DNA of 64,000 nucleotides from Acidobacteriota bacterium (GTDB lineage Bacteria; Acidobacteriota; Blastocatellia; Chloracidobacteriales; JADJPF01), in contig JACQZQ010000044.1 of the NCBI GenBank assembly GCA_016213785.1, forward strand, positions 62,001 through 126,000, read 5' to 3'. Positions 9,976 through 17,628 of this stretch are shown one piece after another. The position numbers and the translations under genes were made by a program. The notes beneath the pieces were generated by a model. That model was not told the DNA's origin. It searched no databases and saw nothing but the letters and a program-made list of their open reading frames with translations. How positions within the stretch are numbered: the first letter of the stretch is position 1; each line of letters starts with the position of its first letter.

Positions 9976-12123
9976 ATGTTAATAGAAATCTTTAAAGATA
10001 TAAACTGGCATAAATATGGATGGTTAACCATTGGGATATTAAGTCTATTTGCTATATTGGGGTTAATAGCTTTTGGAGAAAAACCTACTTTTGCTTTGCT
10101 AGAGTATTCATGGGAATTAGTTTTACATTACGCTTTTGAAACAAATAAGGATTTAGGTAAAGATATAATTTTTACTTTTGGGCCATATGGCTTTCTTTAT
10201 TTTAGGCATTATTACCCGTCAACCTATCCTTTTACTCTAATTGCTTGGCTATGGTTTTCTATAGTTTTTTGGTGGATTAGCTTAAGTATCTCTTATAGGC
10301 TAATAAAAAATCCTTTAATTAGTATAATCTGGCTTGCTTCTTTAATATTTCTTGTAATTAATGATAGATTACACGATACATTATTTATTACTTTTAATAT
10401 ATTTATTTGTATATATTATTTTTATATTGATGAAGAGAAAATTTCTAAAAATTTAATAATACTTACCTTAACCTTAGCTTTAATTAGTTTAATAAAATTC
10501 TCTTTTTTTGTTATTACAGTATCAGTAATTTTTGTAATTGGGCTTAGTGAGATTTTAAAGAAGAAAAAACCGCTACTTTTAACAATTTTTATTTCTACTG
10601 CTTCGATTCTTTGGTTGCTATCAGGGCAGTCTATTTTAAGTTTTCCTAACTTTATTATTAGCTCATTAGAAATCTCTAATGGCTATGAAACAATGGCTTA
10701 TAAGCCAGTTAATACAGTGATTATTCCTCTAGTTTTAACAATAACCTTTTTTTTACTAGTAGTATTTTTTGAATTAAGAAAAAGAAAAAAACAATGGCTT
10801 TTAGTTATTAGTGCTTTATTAAGTATTGTTTTATTTAGTTTTAAGGCAGGTTATTGTAGGGCAGATGGTTTTCATACTAGTATTTTTGTTAAATTAATCT
10901 TTGTTTTAACATTATTTTATACTATTGTTGCTTTTCAGTCTAAAGAACATAGATACTTGAAAATTTTATTTGTACTTTGTTTAATTCAAGCTACTTTTTC
11001 ATTAAACTTACACATATTGAGTAATAAATCTATTACTTTAGTTAGTGATATAAAAAATACTTGTTTGCAAATAGAAAGCAATTATATAAGCTTTTTTAAT
11101 ATAGTAAATGGTAAAGCTAGCTTAAAAGATTCTTATGAAAAAGAACAAGAGAAAATACGTAAAAAATATAGTTTACCTAACTTAAAAGGCGCAGTAGATA
11201 TATATGCATTTCATCAACAAATTGCATTTGCTTATAAGTTGGACTATCAACCAAGACCTGTGTTTCAAAGCTATTCAGCTTATACAGAAAAACTTTCTAA
11301 AATAAATGCTGAGTATTTGAAGGGTAGTAGAGCGCCTGAAAATATTCTTTTTAGAATTGAAACTATAGATAATCGTTACCCTAGTCTAGAAGATAGTTTG
11401 TCTTGGCCGGAGCTTTTAACAAATTATGACATCAAAGAAATTCTTGCTAGAGATTCTTTTATGTTGATGCAAAAAAGCAATTCTTCTCGCAACTGCTCTT
11501 TTACTCCGCAGAAAGATGTTTTAACAAAGTTTAATCAACCTATAGAGGTTGCTTCTATTAATAACACAAGAGTTTGGATAAAAATAAAAATCAACCGTAA
11601 TACTTTAGGTATCATTACCTCAAAATTTTATCAGCCTCCAAAAATTACTTTACGAGTATCTACTATAGCTGGAATAACAAGTGACTATAATATACCTATT
11701 TTAATGGCTGAGACAGGGTTTTTACTTTCTCCTATAGTTACAGACACATTAGACTTTGCTCTACTTGCATCTAGTAATTGGCAAGAATATCTTGATTTAT
11801 CTAAAGTAAAAACCATTACTGTTTTAGTTAGTGAAGAAGATAAAAGGCTAGTTAAAGAAGAAATTAAGGTTTCTTTTTCAGAATTAAACTTTGATAGTCA
11901 AGAAACTCCTCAGATATTAAAAGGTGAATTTTTAAGCAAATACTTAGAAGGCGTTTTAGTAAAAGGGTCAAGTAATGATATTTTTTATATAAATCAAGGG
12001 AAGCTAAAGAAAACTACTAGGAAATTTGACTTAGCCAATCAAACAGATTTAGAAGAAACAAAAGTAATTTCTGATAAGTTACTAGAATTAATACCTAGAG
12101 AGGGTATAGAGGATACAAATTAA
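9976..12123 (+). CDS. Polytopic membrane protein of unknown function
   Basis: 715 residues. The first about 350 contain roughly nine to ten hydrophobic helices; the remaining about 360 are hydrophilic. A segment GKDIIFTFGPYGFLYF between the first two helices recalls the FTFGPxGFL signature of uncharacterised large membrane proteins that resemble GT-C glycosyltransferases in layout, but no catalytic motif can be confirmed. The C-terminal part (about residues 380-700) is predicted soluble and may face the periplasm. Base composition is even more AT-rich than in the neighbours, as usual for membrane proteins. It stands alone between the ychF terminator and a sigma-54-like promoter. Function is not assigned. 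Confidence 0.7.
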   Translation: MLIEIFKDINWHKYGWLTIGILSLFAILGLIAFGEKPTFALLEYSWELVLHYAFETNKDLGKDIIFTFGPYGFLYFRHYYPSTYPFTLIAWLWFSIVFWWISLSISYRLIKNPLISIIWLASLIFLVINDRLHDTLFITFNIFICIYYFYIDEEKISKNLIILTLTLALISLIKFSFFVITVSVIFVIGLSEILKKKKPLLLTIFISTASILWLLSGQSILSFPNFIISSLEISNGYETMAYKPVNTVIIPLVLTITFFLLVVFFELRKRKKQWLLVISALLSIVLFSFKAGYCRADGFHTSIFVKLIFVLTLFYTIVAFQSKEHRYLKILFVLCLIQATFSLNLHILSNKSITLVSDIKNTCLQIESNYISFFNIVNGKASLKDSYEKEQEKIRKKYSLPNLKGAVDIYAFHQQIAFAYKLDYQPRPVFQSYSAYTEKLSKINAEYLKGSRAPENILFRIETIDNRYPSLEDSLSWPELLTNYDIKEILARDSFMLMQKSNSSRNCSFTPQKDVLTKFNQPIEVASINNTRVWIKIKINRNTLGIITSKFYQPPKITLRVSTIAGITSDYNIPILMAETGFLLSPIVTDTLDFALLASSNWQEYLDLSKVKTITVLVSEEDKRLVKEEIKVSFSELNFDSQETPQILKGEFLSKYLEGVLVKGSSNDIFYINQGKLKKTTRKFDLANQTDLEETKVISDKLLELIPREGIEDTN

Positions 12124-12279
12124 TTTTGTTTCAAATGAGATTAACTAAAAACTACACAAAAAAGCCTTTCTTACACCATATCGTTTACAAATAAAAAGTA
12201 AAATTATTAAATTGATAGGGAAAGCAAGTTATTTATTTGAAAAATCACTAGTTTAACGTTTTTCTTAGGAGATTTTTTG

Positions 12280-12295
12280 TGGCACAAAATATGCT
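12280..12295 (+). promoter_or_regulatory. Candidate sigma-54 (-24/-12) promoter
   Basis: TGGCAC-AAAAT-ATGCT: the GG (12281-12282) and GC (12293-12294) dinucleotides are exactly ten bases apart, as RpoN promoters require, and only one base of the core TGGCAC-N5-TTGCT consensus differs. Transcription would begin near 12306, leaving about a 50-base leader before the ATG at 12357. Confidence 0.55.
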
Positions 12296-12356
12296 TTAGT
12301 AGCGAACACAAAAATAAACAACAAAAATAACAAGTATATTTTTAAGGAGTGCCGCT

Positions 12357-12851
12357 ATGAGAAAAAGTTTTTTACATCAACTAAGTTTTGTCACCCTCAC
12401 CGCTTTTGCTTTATTAATAAGCTTCTCGTCTGATGCCAATGCCCAAAATCGTTATTATGAAAATAACTCTAGATATGGAAATAGTTATAGTTATTATTCT
12501 GCTGCTTGGGAAAATGGTTATCGCTTAGGTTATGGTGCGGGTAGTAACGATTACTCTTATAGAAATTCTTATGATGTAGACCGCAACAAAGCCTATCGTG
12601 ATGGTGATAGTGGTTATCGTGGTGAATATGGTAGTAAAGACCAATATAAACGAGAGTTTAGAAGTGCTTATGAATCAGGTTATAGAGATGGTTATCAAGG
12701 TCGTCGTTCTCAAGTAGATTATAGAAATTATGGTCGTAACAATGATTATTATAATCGTCAAGTATATCGTAATAACAATCGTAATTACTCTTATCAAAAT
12801 TGTCCAACACCAAGAAATAACCGAGGTAGAGGTTGGGGAAACCGCTTCTAA
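12357..12851 (+). CDS. Secreted Tyr/Asn/Arg-rich low-complexity protein
   Basis: 164 residues with a clear signal peptide (basic RKS, hydrophobic core, cleavage probably after SDANA). The mature part is dominated by Tyr, Asn, Arg, Gly and Ser and contains loose repeats of the form (A/S)Y-x-x-G-Y-R-x-G-Y, for example AWENGYRLGYGAG, AYRDGDSGYRGEYG and AYESGYRDGYQGR. No catalytic motif is present. Similar short Tyr/Gly-rich exported proteins are frequent and unstudied in Acidobacteriota; a structural or surface role is only a guess. The ribosome-binding site AAGGAGTG lies just before ATG. It has its own sigma-54-like promoter and a strong terminator, so it appears to be a single-gene unit. Confidence 0.75.
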   Translation: MRKSFLHQLSFVTLTAFALLISFSSDANAQNRYYENNSRYGNSYSYYSAAWENGYRLGYGAGSNDYSYRNSYDVDRNKAYRDGDSGYRGEYGSKDQYKREFRSAYESGYRDGYQGRRSQVDYRNYGRNNDYYNRQVYRNNNRNYSYQNCPTPRNNRGRGWGNRF

Positions 12852-12875
12852 ACTAGTTATTTAAATATTTTATGT

Positions 12876-12911
12876 AAGAGGTTAGAGCCTAGGCTCTAAC
12901 CTCTTTTTTAT
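12876..12911 (+). terminator. Intrinsic terminator
   Basis: Perfect 13-bp stem AAGAGGTTAGAGC / GCTCTAACCTCTT with loop CTAG, then a T-run (TTTTATTTTTC). It ends the small secreted-protein gene and may also serve the converging amidohydrolase gene on the minus strand. Confidence 0.8.
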
Positions 12912-12924
12912 TTTTCTTAATTTT

Positions 12925-13827
12925 TTATTGCCAAAGAGAAAGTGCATTTTTATAAAGCCATTTTTCCATAACTTCTGCTCTAAGTGGAAGCTGCTTAAAT
13001 TCTTGCACTATTTCACTATGAGGTCGTCCTAGTAAAAATGCTCCAGTACCAAAAAGCACACGATCTTGAATAATATTATTACCAAAAGCAAAAAGCGGTT
13101 CCCATCCAGTCCCAATCTGCATAAGGTATTTAGGCCGGTGTGCAGCAAGTTCTAAGTAAACATTACGGTGTTTACGTGCAAGCAAGCAAGCCTCTAAAAT
13201 CCAAGGGTAGCCTCCATGACTTAAAATTAATTTTAACTCAGGAAAATCACAGGCAACATTATCAAAATGTCTTGGGTGTGCTAGTTCATTATGTCGCATT
13301 TCTGTCCAATTTGCTGATGCATGGACACTTACAGGAATATTTAATTCTACGCATTTAGCATAAAATGGATAATAACGACGATCATCGGGTGGCAACCCAA
13401 TCATAAAAGGTCTTAAACTTAATCCCTTAAAACCTTCTTCACGAACATAACGCTCTACTTCCCTTACAGCTTTCATTCCTTGGAAAATATCTGCGCCGGC
13501 AAATGGTAAAAATCTATTAGGTGCTTCTCTAGCAATTTCTGCAATTAAATGATTTGGAGAAAATGTTTTTCCACAACTTGTTAATTCATCAAAACCTGTA
13601 ATTAAAATCTGGTCAATTCCTGCTTTATCAAGTATTTGTAAATATTTTTCTACTGATATTCCTCCCTGCATATTATCAACAAATTGCCCAATAGAATTTT
13701 CTGTAATTTCTTGATGATAAAAAATACGTAAATACCCTAGCATTTGTGTTGGGAAGTTGTTTCTTATATGAGCAACTATTTTGGGTGTAGGAATAATAGG
13801 TGCCCACATATCAATAATTTTAGACAT
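12925..13827 (-). CDS. Amidohydrolase_2-fold protein with degenerate metal site
   Basis: 300 residues with the TIM-barrel layout of the amidohydrolase-related family: the domain with GISVEKYLQILDKAGIDQILITGFD, the LPFAGADIFQG strand, PVSVHASANW and LILSHGGYPW, and the final LFGTGAF strand. Two usual metal-binding sites look lost: the opening D-x-H-x-H is DMWAPI here, and the terminal GSD/GTD Asp is Gly (GTGAF). The VHA and SHGG histidines remain. It may therefore be a non-hydrolytic homologue or use one metal. It starts 36 bases after the TetR gene on the same strand and should be co-transcribed and controlled by it. Confidence 0.8.
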   Translation of the reverse strand: MSKIIDMWAPIIPTPKIVAHIRNNFPTQMLGYLRIFYHQEITENSIGQFVDNMQGGISVEKYLQILDKAGIDQILITGFDELTSCGKTFSPNHLIAEIAREAPNRFLPFAGADIFQGMKAVREVERYVREEGFKGLSLRPFMIGLPPDDRRYYPFYAKCVELNIPVSVHASANWTEMRHNELAHPRHFDNVACDFPELKLILSHGGYPWILEACLLARKHRNVYLELAAHRPKYLMQIGTGWEPLFAFGNNIIQDRVLFGTGAFLLGRPHSEIVQEFKQLPLRAEVMEKWLYKNALSLWQ

Positions 13828-13863
13828 TGCTAACTCCTTTATATAGTTAAGATGGATGTAAAG

Positions 13864-14448
13864 TTAAGTACGAGTGAGTGAATTCCAAGCTGCATCTGCA
13901 AGTAGAGCGCTTGCCTCAGTTATATTAGTTTTTACCCTATTGGAAAGCCAATGGCGGGCAAATTCTTGGCTTGGCCCAATTAGAATTGATAGACAAACAT
14001 CAGCAGGTAAATCTTTAACTTTGTCCTTTTTTATGTGAGGTCTAAGCCATTTTGTAAATGCTTGGAAAGCGTCTTTATTCATTGCTTTAAGGTTAGATTT
14101 TTCCGCTCCTATAAATTCTGATTGACGGCTATGAAAAATATATTTAGCTAAATTAGCATTACTTGTAACCCATTCTAAATGATATATAACTAAGGCTTTA
14201 ATACCATTTTCAGCTTCATTATGTTTTTCTAAAACCTCTAGAAACCCTTCTTGGTAACTTCGTAGCCCTTCTAAATAGAGGCTAGCTGCAAGCTGTTCTT
14301 TGTTAGTAAAATGATGATAAATACTACCAATACTTGCTTGTGAACGTATACGGATTTCTTCAATCGTAGTAGCCTGAAAACCTAGCTCATTAAAACACTC
14401 TAGCGCTGTTTTAAGGATTGTTTCACGAGTAGATACTTTGTTTGCCAT
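13864..14448 (-). CDS. TetR/AcrR-family transcriptional regulator
   Basis: 194 residues. The N-terminal helix-turn-helix is textbook TetR: TRETILKTALECFNELGFQATTIEEI followed by ASIGSIYHHFTNKEQLAASLY. The C-terminal ligand-binding helices are variable and do not identify the inducer. Two perfect 15-bp palindromes lie just upstream of its start codon (14454-14481) and are the obvious operator, implying autorepression and control of the downstream amidohydrolase-like gene. The divergent AmrS gene starts 163 bases away, so its promoter region could also be affected. Confidence 0.93.
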   Translation of the reverse strand: MANKVSTRETILKTALECFNELGFQATTIEEIRIRSQASIGSIYHHFTNKEQLAASLYLEGLRSYQEGFLEVLEKHNEAENGIKALVIYHLEWVTSNANLAKYIFHSRQSEFIGAEKSNLKAMNKDAFQAFTKWLRPHIKKDKVKDLPADVCLSILIGPSQEFARHWLSNRVKTNITEASALLADAAWNSLTRT

Positions 14449-14453
14449 AGGTT

Positions 14454-14481
14454 TAGAATAATATTCTAGAATAATATTCTA
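14454..14481. promoter_or_regulatory. Double palindromic TetR operator
   Basis: Two identical perfect palindromes TAGAATAATATTCTA (14454-14468 and 14467-14481) overlap by two bases, giving a 28-base symmetric tract six bases upstream of the TetR start codon. A 13-bp centre-to-centre spacing would let two repressor dimers bind with an offset of slightly more than one helical turn, as in QacR-like cooperative binding. The assignment rests on position and symmetry. Confidence 0.65.
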
Positions 14482-14523
14482 GTCAACAATTATGTTTATA
14501 ACTTGCAGCAAATGCTTATAGGT

Positions 14524-14553
14524 TTGGAAAATTAGTCTTATCAGAGCTATACT
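14524..14553 (+). promoter_or_regulatory. Candidate sigma-70 promoter for the AmrS gene
   Basis: TTGGAA (14524-14529) and TATACT (14548-14553) with an 18-base spacer, about 60 bases before the ATG at 14612. It matches the -35/-10 consensus reasonably well; in so AT-rich a genome, chance matches are common. Confidence 0.35.
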
Positions 14554-14611
14554 TAAGATATAAGGCTAGGCGAGGATATAAATTTTTAATAGAGTAAAAG
14601 GAAATTAAATT

Positions 14612-17098
14612 ATGTCTAGTCAAAAAATTGGTTCAAGAGAAGAAAAAAAAGCAAAGCTAAAGATTATTGGCGATCAATTAGGACAATATACCCAAGAAGG
14701 CGAACTTTATGAAAAACTCTCTGATAGTAAAGTTTTTTGTTATTCCTGTGGTCATCGTTGCCGTATTGCTGATGGTTTAGCAGGTGTGTGTAAAGTCCGT
14801 TTTAACCAAGGTGGCAAATTATATGTACCTTGGGGATATGTTGCAGGGTTGCAGTGTGATCCAATTGAAAAAAAGCCTTTCTTTCATGCAATGCCAGGCA
14901 CAGATGCCTTAAGTTTTGGTATGCTAGGCTGCGACCTACACTGTGATTACTGTTTTACTGGAGAAACAATCATTGTTACTAATCAAGGAGTAAAGACTTT
15001 TCAGGAAATTTTTTCTACAGCAGAAAAAGTCTCTAAAATGCCAAATGTGGAGATAGCCTATCCTACAAACCTACAAGCTATTTCCCAATCAGGTAAATTG
15101 CAACAAGTAAGAGGAGTTTTTAAACATCCTTACAAAGATGAATTAGTTAAAATAACACCTTATTACCTACCAGAGCTATCTTGTACTTTTGATCATAGAG
15201 TTTATGCAACTACTAGCCTTAACGAGCCTCCAAGACTAATTAAAGCAGGAGAACTTACTCTTCGGCACTATTTAACAATACCTCGAAATTATGAGTTTTC
15301 TTCTCAAGAAATAATAAATGTTGGAGAGATATTGGGCAAACACCAAATAACATATAAGGTGTCTTGGGATTTATCTATGGAGGAACGAGAAGCCATTATT
15401 ATGACTAAATTAAATGGTGAAACATCTGGTCAAATAGGTGGTAGATTAGGTAAAGATCCTTCATACATTAGACAGGTTCGCAGCAAAATAAATAGGGGTA
15501 TGGGTGAAAATACTAGAACAGCTTGCTTTATGGTAGAGAGTGAGAAAATTCGGTTTCCTAATGAACATAAGCCTGGCATTCCTATAACTTTACCTTTAGA
15601 TATAAATCTAGCTAAATTATTAGGGTATTATTGTGCTGAAGGTTCTATAACAACAAATAAAGATCGCCCTAATAGTTATACGGTAAACTTTAGCTTTTCT
15701 CACAAAGAAACAGAATTAGCTAATGAAGTTATTAAACTTTTAGAAACCTGTTTTGGAGTAAAAGGACAACTGGTAAAACGAACTACTACGCTTGCTGTTG
15801 CTGTTGGTAAAGCCTCTTTAGGGTTATTGTTCAAAGCATTAATGGGGGAACAAGCAGAGTTTAAGTGTGTTCCTAAGCCTATTCTAAATGCACCTAAACA
15901 AATTATTGAAGTTTTTCTTAATGCTTATATTGAAGGAGGTGGTCATAAATATAGTAATGGCAAAGCTAGTGTTACTACTATTTCTAAAGAGTTTGCTTAT
16001 GGAGTTGCTTGGCTAGTACTAAAATTAGGGTATTTACCTTCTATATCTTGTAAAACTTTTGAAAAAGCCCACATAATTGAAGGGCGTTTGGTAAATAGAG
16101 CAACCCAATACACAATAGTTTGGTATGAAACTAAGGTTGTAAGAAAACTAATTGAAACAGAGTTTTATTATCTTGTTCCAATAAAAGCTATTAGCTTACA
16201 AGAGTTTGAAGGGGATGTTTACAATATGGAGGTTGAAGAGGAACATAATTACTTAGCGGGGTTTTTCTTAGTATCAAATTGCCAAAATTGGATTACGTCT
16301 CAAGTCTTACGTGATCCTAATGCAATAGCTCCTGCAAGGAAAATTTCTTCTGAACAAATGCTTGAAATAGCTGAAAAAGAAAATGCTTCTACAATTACCT
16401 CAACTTACAATGAGCCTTTAATTACTAGTGAATGGGCTATTTCTATTTTTAAGAAAGCTAAGGAAAAGGGTTTTTTAACCTCTTATGTTTCAAATGGTAA
16501 TGGTACTCCAGAGGTTTTAGATTATTTGCGCCCTTGGGTAGATCTTTATAAAGTAGACTTAAAAAGCTTTCGTGATAAGCATTACAGGGAATTAGGAGGA
16601 CTGCTTTCTAATGTTTTAGAGACTATTAAAGGATTAAAGGCTAGAGGATTTTGGCTAGAAATTGTTACTTTAGTTATTCCTGATTTTAATGATTCTCTAG
16701 AAGAACTTAAGGAGATGGCAGAGTTTTTAGTTTCTGTAGATCCCTTTATTCCTTGGCATTTAACAGCTTTTCATAGCGATTATAAAATGATGGATCGAGA
16801 CAATACAAATATTGCTACACTCTTAAAAGCCGCAGAAATGGGTCGAGAGGTTGGACTAAAATATGTTTATATAGGAAATGCCGCAGGAAGGGTAGGGGGT
16901 TGGGAAAATACTTGGTGTCATAATTGTGGGGAACTCTTAATTGAGCGCTATGCTTATCATATTAAGCAAGTTAACTTAAAAGCAGGTTGTTGCCCAAAAT
17001 GTAAAACAGAAATTCCTGGGCGTTGGTCTTCGCCTCGTTTTAAGCTAGATTATCAAATTGATAAAAATCACGGTCATATACATAGATTTGGGTTTTAA
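14612..17098 (+). CDS. amrS: AmmeMemoRadiSam-system radical SAM enzyme (AmrS) containing an intein
   Basis: The 828-residue precursor is a host protein of 385 residues plus a 443-residue intein (residues 114-556). Host features are an N-terminal cysteine-rich YSCGHRCRIADGLAGVC segment (residues 44-60), the radical SAM cluster motif C107-x3-C111-x2-C, the STYNEPLI and YKVDLKSF segments and a C-terminal zinc-like CHNCGELL...CCPKCKTEIP knuckle. The cluster motif is completed only after splicing: the third cysteine is C557, the first residue behind the intein, restoring CDLHCDYCQNW. AmrS proteins occur with AmrA and AmrB (Memo) and their chemistry is not established; neither partner lies in this window. 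An OsmC gene follows 21 bases later. The start has an AAGGAA ribosome-binding site. Confidence 0.92.
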   Translation: MSSQKIGSREEKKAKLKIIGDQLGQYTQEGELYEKLSDSKVFCYSCGHRCRIADGLAGVCKVRFNQGGKLYVPWGYVAGLQCDPIEKKPFFHAMPGTDALSFGMLGCDLHCDYCFTGETIIVTNQGVKTFQEIFSTAEKVSKMPNVEIAYPTNLQAISQSGKLQQVRGVFKHPYKDELVKITPYYLPELSCTFDHRVYATTSLNEPPRLIKAGELTLRHYLTIPRNYEFSSQEIINVGEILGKHQITYKVSWDLSMEEREAIIMTKLNGETSGQIGGRLGKDPSYIRQVRSKINRGMGENTRTACFMVESEKIRFPNEHKPGIPITLPLDINLAKLLGYYCAEGSITTNKDRPNSYTVNFSFSHKETELANEVIKLLETCFGVKGQLVKRTTTLAVAVGKASLGLLFKALMGEQAEFKCVPKPILNAPKQIIEVFLNAYIEGGGHKYSNGKASVTTISKEFAYGVAWLVLKLGYLPSISCKTFEKAHIIEGRLVNRATQYTIVWYETKVVRKLIETEFYYLVPIKAISLQEFEGDVYNMEVEEEHNYLAGFFLVSNCQNWITSQVLRDPNAIAPARKISSEQMLEIAEKENASTITSTYNEPLITSEWAISIFKKAKEKGFLTSYVSNGNGTPEVLDYLRPWVDLYKVDLKSFRDKHYRELGGLLSNVLETIKGLKARGFWLEIVTLVIPDFNDSLEELKEMAEFLVSVDPFIPWHLTAFHSDYKMMDRDNTNIATLLKAAEMGREVGLKYVYIGNAAGRVGGWENTWCHNCGELLIERYAYHIKQVNLKAGCCPKCKTEIPGRWSSPRFKLDYQIDKNHGHIHRFGF
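14951..16279 (+). mobile_element. Intein with LAGLIDADG endonuclease, inserted in the radical SAM motif
   Basis: 443 residues, from Cys1 (CFTGETIIVTNQG, block A) to Asn443 (ending FLVSN), with Cys as the +1 extein residue. Block B is CTFDHRVY (Thr192, His195 of the precursor). Block F/G is VYNMEVEEEHNYLAGFFLVSN, split only by its last residues. Between them lie a helix-turn-helix-like segment (about residues 256-296) and two LAGLIDADG motifs: LLGYYCAEG (337-345), with its acidic residue, and LNAYIEGGG (436-444), where Gly stands in the place of the catalytic acid. The penultimate residue is Ser instead of the common His. Splicing residues Cys1, Asn and Cys+1 are all present, so splicing should work; homing activity may be reduced. 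Confidence 0.93.
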
Positions 17099-17119
17099 TT
17101 ATTTAGGAGAGAATTTTTA

Positions 17120-17539
17120 ATGGTGACAATAACAGTTAGGTCTTTAGATGGGCTAAAGAATCAGATTCAAGCCGGAGCACATACAATAATTGCTGATGAG
17201 CCAGTAAATGCAGGAGGAGAGGACGAAGGGCCAGATCCTTATAGTCTGCTGCTTTCAGCTCTTGGAGCTTGTACTTCTATGACCTTACATCTTTATGCTC
17301 GTCAAAAAGGATGGCCTTTAGAAGAAGTTGAAGTAATTCTTACTCATTCTAAAGAATATGCACAGGATTGTCAGGATTGTGAAACTAAGGTAGGTAGGGT
17401 AGATGAAATTCGTCGTCGAATTCAGCTAAAAGGAAATTTAAGCCAAGAACAGCGCCAAAGACTAATAGAAATTGCTGCTAAATGCCCAGTTCACAAAACT
17501 TTAATGGGTGAAATAAAAGTACGAGATACCCTAGTGTAA
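17120..17539 (+). CDS. OsmC-family peroxiredoxin-like protein
   Basis: 139 residues with the OsmC/Ohr fold. The two redox cysteines are visible in [19 protein letters not shown] (about residue 57) and [10 protein letters not shown] (about residue 121), with the helix following the first typical of the family. Members reduce organic hydroperoxides with thiol partners in the cytosol; this one resembles the general OsmC group more than Ohr. It lies 21 bases behind the AmrS gene with its own AGGAGAG ribosome-binding site, so the two are likely one operon. Confidence 0.92.
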   Translation: MVTITVRSLDGLKNQIQAGAHTIIADEPVNAGGEDEGPDPYSLLLSALGACTSMTLHLYARQKGWPLEEVEVILTHSKEYAQDCQDCETKVGRVDEIRRRIQLKGNLSQEQRQRLIEIAAKCPVHKTLMGEIKVRDTLV

Positions 17540-17628
17540 TTACTAGTCTTAAAGGAAGCCTCCTATAATCTTAAGACTCTAAAAGAGTTTAAACCTTTAG
17601 TTAAATCAAAATTTAGGAAATCATTTTA

